From an uncultured Flavobacteriaceae bacterium (GTDB lineage: Bacteria > Bacteroidota > Bacteroidia > Flavobacteriales > Flavobacteriaceae), in the NCBI GenBank assembly GCA_947494565.1, contig CANLVG010000008.1:186001-250000 (forward strand): a DNA stretch of 64,000 nt. The letters are read 5' to 3'. The position numbers and the translations under genes are program-made. The notes below the pieces were generated by a model, which worked only from the letters and a program-made list of their open reading frames with translations, was not told the DNA's origin and searched no databases. Positions 59,421-64,000 of the stretch are shown here, piece after piece; the first letter of the stretch is position 1; each line of letters starts with the position of its first letter.

Positions 59421-60872
59421 TCAATCACCCCATTTCCAATCACCACCGATTATCAATTTTTCTTTTAGGTCGTTTTTGATCATGAATTCCTTAGTGGTTT
59501 CACTATCCATTTTAGTGGCCGGTAATTTTTTCGCGTTGGCCAGACCATACAACATCATCGTTCCGAATCGAGCGGTGTTCGTGATATGTTCTTTATTCAC
59601 TAAATCAAAATCATCACAATCGGAGTGGTAACATCCGTAAATGGAACGGTCTAGATTACTTTGGACGGACAAAATAGGCACCCCTTCCAACATAAAAGGC
59701 TGATGGTCACTATGTAATCCTGAGCGGTTGGAGAAATTGTTCTGGTAAATCGTATCCTGCTTTTGGATAGCGGCACCAAGTGTCTTGAAAAAGTTCTCAT
59801 CTTCCAATTGTCCACCGGCATTCATACCGATGGGGTTTCCTGACATGTCGAGGTTCATCATATATTTTATTTGGTCGATTTTCCCAGCATTTACGGCTTC
59901 GTCAACCATGTATCGCGATCCAAGAAGACCTTGCTCTTCCCCCATGAACATGACGAATTTGATGGTTCGCTTGGGCTGTAATCCGTTCGCCTTAAAAGCT
60001 CTTGCAATATCCAATATGGCAAAAGATCCGATACCGTTGTCAATGGCCCCAGTGGCCAAATCCCATGAATCGAGATGTCCTCCTATAACGATTTCCTCCT
60101 CAGGAATTTCACTGCCTTTTAAGGTGGCGACCACATTTCGTGCTTTAATCAGATCACTCGTATTGGTCATTTCAATATAGGCTGTGGCCTTATCGGTTTT
60201 CAAATTTCCCTTCAGGGCCATACCATCCTCTTTTCCGATACATACTGCGGGAATAGGAATCAATTCCCCGGTGACTGACGCCGTTCCCGTAAGTAGTACT
60301 CCATTGGGCACTTGATTGATAATGATGATCCCTTTGGCCCCATATTTAATCGCCAAGGCGGTCTTTTCACTACGGTGTAAGTTAGACAGTCCTTCTTCAC
60401 TGCCATCAAGTAGTCCGATGTAGACCAAGGAAATCTTGTCTTTCACTGCACCAGGCTGCGCTAGATAATCGGCTTCAAGTCCGTTGCCCATATCCACGAT
60501 ATCCCCCGTAATCTCGGCCTGAACAGGAGAATGCCCCAAAGTGACTACCTTGACAGGGTTCTCATTGATTTTAAGGGAAACTTGATCCCTGGCCCAAGCT
60601 TCAACTTCAAACGTTTGATAGGCCACATCCTCAAAACCGTATTCCTTGAACTTGTTAAACGTATATTCTTCCGCTTTGGAGCCATTTTCTGAACCGGTTA
60701 GGCGATGTCCAATAGTTTCAGAGGCTTCTTTTAATGTCTCATAGGCTTGTGAATTTTGCTTGATTTCAGTATCGATTCGGGCAAAGAGTTCCGCTTGATT
60801 TTCTGTTTTCTGGGGCGCTTGGCAAGAAATGGCCAAGAGGGTAATACCTATAAAAAGAATGCACTGTCTCAT
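59421..60872 (-). CDS. M28-family metallopeptidase lipoprotein
   Basis: A 483-residue exported lipoprotein (lipobox AISC, Cys17). Its catalytic domain belongs to family M28, with zinc ligands in GGHLDSWD (His266) and GAIDNGIGS, the catalytic glutamate in MGEEQGLLGSRY, and later SDHQPF. A PA-like insert comes before the catalytic domain. Such enzymes are aminopeptidases or carboxypeptidase-Q-like. The upstream gene on the same strand ends 18 bases before its start, so the two probably form an operon. Confidence 0.92.
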   Translation of the reverse strand: MRQCILFIGITLLAISCQAPQKTENQAELFARIDTEIKQNSQAYETLKEASETIGHRLTGSENGSKAEEYTFNKFKEYGFEDVAYQTFEVEAWARDQVSLKINENPVKVVTLGHSPVQAEITGDIVDMGNGLEADYLAQPGAVKDKISLVYIGLLDGSEEGLSNLHRSEKTALAIKYGAKGIIIINQVPNGVLLTGTASVTGELIPIPAVCIGKEDGMALKGNLKTDKATAYIEMTNTSDLIKARNVVATLKGSEIPEEEIVIGGHLDSWDLATGAIDNGIGSFAILDIARAFKANGLQPKRTIKFVMFMGEEQGLLGSRYMVDEAVNAGKIDQIKYMMNLDMSGNPIGMNAGGQLEDENFFKTLGAAIQKQDTIYQNNFSNRSGLHSDHQPFMLEGVPILSVQSNLDRSIYGCYHSDCDDFDLVNKEHITNTARFGTMMLYGLANAKKLPATKMDSETTKEFMIKNDLKEKLIIGGDWKWGD

Positions 60873-60890
60873 GTGATGAATTGGTTTTAG

Positions 60891-63800
60891 TTAGGACTTG
60901 ATTTTTTCTCCACCTTGAATTTGAAGTTCACTTTTCTTGATTTGACTATTCAATTTAGGCACTTCGATGGTCATGAATTTTTTGAATTTTGTATGCGTGT
61001 TTTCCAAGCGCTTGTTGAAGATGGCGTATACCTCCCTTTGTTGGTCGGTCGGTTTAAAGTCAACACCGAACGCACCGATATCACTAGCTAGGGCACTTAG
61101 ACGGCCATAGAGTTTCATGGGCGAACGAAACGCATCTTCCCTTGCGCCGGTGAGGTGAATATCATAAAGTGCCCCGACCACCGATTGGGCCGAATTGTAT
61201 AGGTCGCGTGCCCTTTTTTTATCCGACTGCTTTTTTAACTTCGGGATGATTTCCTGTAGTTCGCTTTTGATGTCCTCCACATCATTGATGAGGGTTACCG
61301 CAATATTCATCGCATCTCGAAGCTCCAATGAAAAAGCCACCTGAGCTTTGATTTCTTCGATGGCACCTTCAGTAGAAGGGTCTTTTAAGACATCCAATTC
61401 CCTTATGAATTCTTGATTCCCCACAATTAGCTTCACTTTATAGGTGTCGGGAACCACCTTGGGCCCAAATTGACCGCGCATCAAATCGAGATCCCAGGTG
61501 ACCAAAGGGCGCCAACCTTCGCCATTGAGTTGTACCCATGGCCTGCCAGGCGGTGTGGTCTTGATTTTGGGTTTATAGGTAGGTTCGTAACGCAGATTCC
61601 ACATAACACGATTGATACCTGCTGATGATTTGCCTTTTAGGGTGCGAATAATTTCATCCGTTCCTTTGATGATTTGAATTTCTACCTTTTGATCGGTACT
61701 ATCCTTTAAATAATAATTGATTTCGGCACCATATGCAGGATTCTTTCCGGAATTCATACTCGGCCCATCGGTTTTGATGCTCTGTAGGTTTTGAAAACGA
61801 TAGGCAGGCCGAAGGCTGAAAAGATGTGCTTCCTTGCCCTGGGCATCACTGTCGAATTCCCGTAAGGGAGAAATATTGTCCAAGATATAATACCCTCTTC
61901 CGTAGGTGCCTACGACCAAATCATCAAAACGCTCTTGTATTTCTAGCCAATAGACCGGAGCAGGGGGCAGGTTGTTGCGAAGTCGCATCCAGCTTTCACC
62001 GTCATTGAGGGATATATAAATGCCGTTATCAACACCCAAATACAACATGCCTTCACGTTTGGGGTCTTCCTTAATAACATGGGCAAAACTGTGCACGGAT
62101 TTGGGCATCATAGCACTGATCAATTTCCAAGATTGGCCATAATCTTCCGTTTTGTACACATAGGGATCAAAATCGCCCATCTGATGCAGGTCGACGGTGA
62201 GGTATGCAGCACCTTTTTTGTAGCGGGACACCTCGATATTGGCTATGGTACCCCATTTGGGTAAATCGGGAATATTTGCGGTAACGTTCGTCCAGTTCGC
62301 CCCACCATTCTTTGTCAGCTGCACTTGCCCATCGTTGCTGCCTGTCCAAATTAATCCGGGTTCCAGATTCGACTCGACGATACTGAACAAAGTAGCCCCG
62401 TCGAAGGTCATCAGATTGTCCACCGCGATGCCGCCAGAACTTTGTTGGTGTGATTTGTCGTTCAGGGTTAAATCAGGACTGACTACCCGCCAGCTTTGAC
62501 CGTCGTCATCACTTTTGTGTACAAATTGACTACCGACATATACCCGATGTTTGGTGTGGGGTGAAAAAGCCAATGGAAAATTCCAGTGCCATCGGTATTT
62601 CATATCGGCCGGGGCCCAGCCATACCCCGCTTCAGGCCATACCCGCACATCCCGCGCATGTCCTGTTTTTGCATTGTAACGCTGTAATCCGCCGTCGTAG
62701 CAACCTGACCAAACAATGTCATTGTCGTGAGGGTCAGGCTGGGCGAAACCACTTTCGCAACCCCCAACACCTTTCCATAAACCGACCGGTATATAACCCT
62801 GCAGACTATTGCTCGGGCCCTTGTACGAGTAGCCATCCTGTCGGTTGCCATAGACATTATACGGAATTTGATCGTCTACGGAAACATGGTACATCTGGGC
62901 AATAGGAAGCACGATTCGGTTAAAGGTTTTTCCATGGTTCAAACTCATACTGGCGCATCCATCATGGGCTACCATAATACGGTTCGAGTTGGTCGGATCG
63001 ACCCAAATGTCGTGATTGTCACCCCCGGCCTTGTATCCCGCATCAATGGTCTTTCCGCCATCTTTTGAAATACTGAACTTTACACTGGCGAAATACAGTT
63101 CGTTCGGGTCGGAAGTCGAGACGGCCATTCGTGTGTAGTAGGGTGCGCGTTCGGCAATATCATGGTTTCGGGTCTGTAGCGACCAGGTATCCCCGAAATC
63201 CTCGGAACGGTATAAGGCCGGACTATCGATTTCAAAAAGGGCATAGACAATATTCGGCTCGGAATGGGAGATAGCGACCGCAGTCTTTCCCACAGGATTT
63301 TCCGCACCTCCGGGCAATCCCTTTTTTGAAAGCGCCTCCCAAGTAGTTCCTCCATCCACAGAGCGGTATACCCCACCTCCCGGACCCCCACTTCGCAATC
63401 CCCAGGTATTGATGTGAATCGACCACATGCCTACGAGTAACCGATCCGGGTTTTTGGGATCCAAAGCCAATTCAGCAGCGCCAGTATGTTCGTCAACGAA
63501 AAAAACGCGTTTCCAAGTCTGGCCTCCATCCTCGGTTTTGTAGACGCCGCGGTCTTGCTGCGGACCATAGGTATGGCCCAAAGCCGCGACATAAACAACA
63601 TCGGGATTGGTCGGATGGACCAGAATGCGACCGATGCGTCCCGTTTTTTCCAAGCCCATTCTTTTCCATGTCTTACCCGCGTCCTCAGATTTGTAGATGC
63701 CGTCGCCCATGGCATGTGCAGGGCGAATGACAAAAGTTTCCCCGGTACCCGCCCAAACAATATCGGGCTTGGTAGGCGTTATCGCAATAGCGCCTATGGA

Positions 63801-64000
63801 AGAGGCTTCCTGTGCATCAAAAATCGAGTTCCAATTGAGTCCGCCATCAGTGGTTTTCCAAAGCCCTCCTGAAGCCGCCCCGATGTAATTGATCATAGGG
63901 TCGCCGGGTACGCCCGAAATGGCGATGGCGCGATTTCCCTCAGGGCCGATAAATCGAAATTTCAGGTGTTCAAAGACCGATGGATCTTGTTGCGAAAAGG
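60891..64000 (-). CDS. VPS10/BNR-repeat exported protein (5' end outside the window)
   Basis: The frame is open to the window edge beyond the internal ATG at 63896, reading FIGPEGNRAIAISG, so the N-terminus is missing. More than 1030 residues are visible. The N-terminal two thirds are sortilin/VPS10-like beta-propeller repeats (DGGQTWKRVFFVDEHTGAAE, TDGGLNWNSIFDAQ, KSDDDGQSWRVVSPDLTLN). The C-terminal part has helices and beta segments with RTLKGKSSAGINRVMWNLRY, as in glycosyl-hydrolase-annotated VPS10 proteins of Bacteroidota. The family role is uncertain; carbohydrate or protein binding is likely. It is cotranscribed with the M28 peptidase gene. Confidence 0.9.
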   Translation of the reverse strand, partial: FSQQDPSVFEHLKFRFIGPEGNRAIAISGVPGDPMINYIGAASGGLWKTTDGGLNWNSIFDAQEASSIGAIAITPTKPDIVWAGTGETFVIRPAHAMGDGIYKSEDAGKTWKRMGLEKTGRIGRILVHPTNPDVVYVAALGHTYGPQQDRGVYKTEDGGQTWKRVFFVDEHTGAAELALDPKNPDRLLVGMWSIHINTWGLRSGGPGGGVYRSVDGGTTWEALSKKGLPGGAENPVGKTAVAISHSEPNIVYALFEIDSPALYRSEDFGDTWSLQTRNHDIAERAPYYTRMAVSTSDPNELYFASVKFSISKDGGKTIDAGYKAGGDNHDIWVDPTNSNRIMVAHDGCASMSLNHGKTFNRIVLPIAQMYHVSVDDQIPYNVYGNRQDGYSYKGPSNSLQGYIPVGLWKGVGGCESGFAQPDPHDNDIVWSGCYDGGLQRYNAKTGHARDVRVWPEAGYGWAPADMKYRWHWNFPLAFSPHTKHRVYVGSQFVHKSDDDGQSWRVVSPDLTLNDKSHQQSSGGIAVDNLMTFDGATLFSIVESNLEPGLIWTGSNDGQVQLTKNGGANWTNVTANIPDLPKWGTIANIEVSRYKKGAAYLTVDLHQMGDFDPYVYKTEDYGQSWKLISAMMPKSVHSFAHVIKEDPKREGMLYLGVDNGIYISLNDGESWMRLRNNLPPAPVYWLEIQERFDDLVVGTYGRGYYILDNISPLREFDSDAQGKEAHLFSLRPAYRFQNLQSIKTDGPSMNSGKNPAYGAEINYYLKDSTDQKVEIQIIKGTDEIIRTLKGKSSAGINRVMWNLRYEPTYKPKIKTTPPGRPWVQLNGEGWRPLVTWDLDLMRGQFGPKVVPDTYKVKLIVGNQEFIRELDVLKDPSTEGAIEEIKAQVAFSLELRDAMNIAVTLINDVEDIKSELQEIIPKLKKQSDKKRARDLYNSAQSVVGALYDIHLTGAREDAFRSPMKLYGRLSALASDIGAFGVDFKPTDQQREVYAIFNKRLENTHTKFKKFMTIEVPKLNSQIKKSELQIQGGEKIKS

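Noticed and set aside
1-64000. tRNA, rRNA, CRISPR arrays, insertion sequences, integrons
   Set aside because: I looked for cloverleaf-like and rRNA-like segments, regular spaced repeats and transposase motifs and saw none that could be supported. A tRNAscan or CRISPR finder run would be decisive.

Overview
The window comes from a chromosome of the Bacteroidota, class Flavobacteriia, most likely a marine member of the Flavobacteriaceae. The signs are the gliding-motility lipoprotein gene gldH between ricT and a class A penicillin-binding protein gene, a C-terminal type IX secretion (T9SS) sorting domain, a three-gene succinate dehydrogenase with one cytochrome b subunit, a hybrid two-component system (HTCS), membrane-bound AraC regulators, many short lipoprotein signal peptides, and promoters with the Bacteroidota -7 motif TAnnTTTG. 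No rRNA, tRNA, CRISPR array, transposase or phage structural gene was found. Most of the window is ordinary core genome with patches of accessory genes.

Layout. 1-9.4 kb: the 3' part of a MacB/FtsX-type ABC permease gene, then small accessory genes (GNAT acetyltransferase, arylamine N-acetyltransferase, DinB-like lipoprotein, SnoaL-like protein, alpha/beta hydrolase), a membrane-bound AraC regulator with a beta-propeller lipoprotein, and a metallo-beta-lactamase-fold hydrolase. 9.5-24.5 kb: core genes. These are a HU/SPOR-domain protein, dprA, an FKBP isomerase, trpS, plsC, an ECF sigma factor with a trans-envelope partner, recA, trhO, ricT, gldH and pbp1A. 24.6-32.4 kb: a two-subunit CoA-transferase split by a frameshifted four-helix-bundle gene, a candidate mini-gene of 35 codons, a GNAT/serine hydrolase pair, a methionine aminotransferase, an XRE regulator beside an orphan Vsr nuclease, and an AraC/GyrI regulator. 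32.5-35.9 kb: sdhCAB. 36.4-46.1 kb: a minus-strand cluster of five exported proteins (collagen-like, two Kelch-like, SIMPL-like, one unknown lipoprotein) behind a GAF-AraC regulator and a 1298-residue HTCS. 46.3-50.7 kb: rimK overlapping an aspartoacylase-like gene, a lipoprotein, and a LytTR regulator/kinase pair. 50.9-58.3 kb: a 1222-residue PQQ-dehydrogenase/cytochrome c/Ig/T9SS fusion, then DUF2721, ThuA, GyrI-like and exported ADP-ribosylglycohydrolase genes. 58.4-64 kb: a glycine-zipper membrane protein, a cyclophilin, an M28 peptidase and a large VPS10/BNR-repeat protein that runs off the end.

The parts most likely to hold something undescribed are: the structured, terminator-ended intergenic RNA candidate between recA and trhO; the mini-gene at 26.6-26.8 kb; the Kelch/collagen/SIMPL exported cluster next to an HTCS that lacks the usual polysaccharide-utilisation genes; the sigma factor paired with a protein that seems to span both membranes; and the phased direct repeats upstream of the LytTR regulator.
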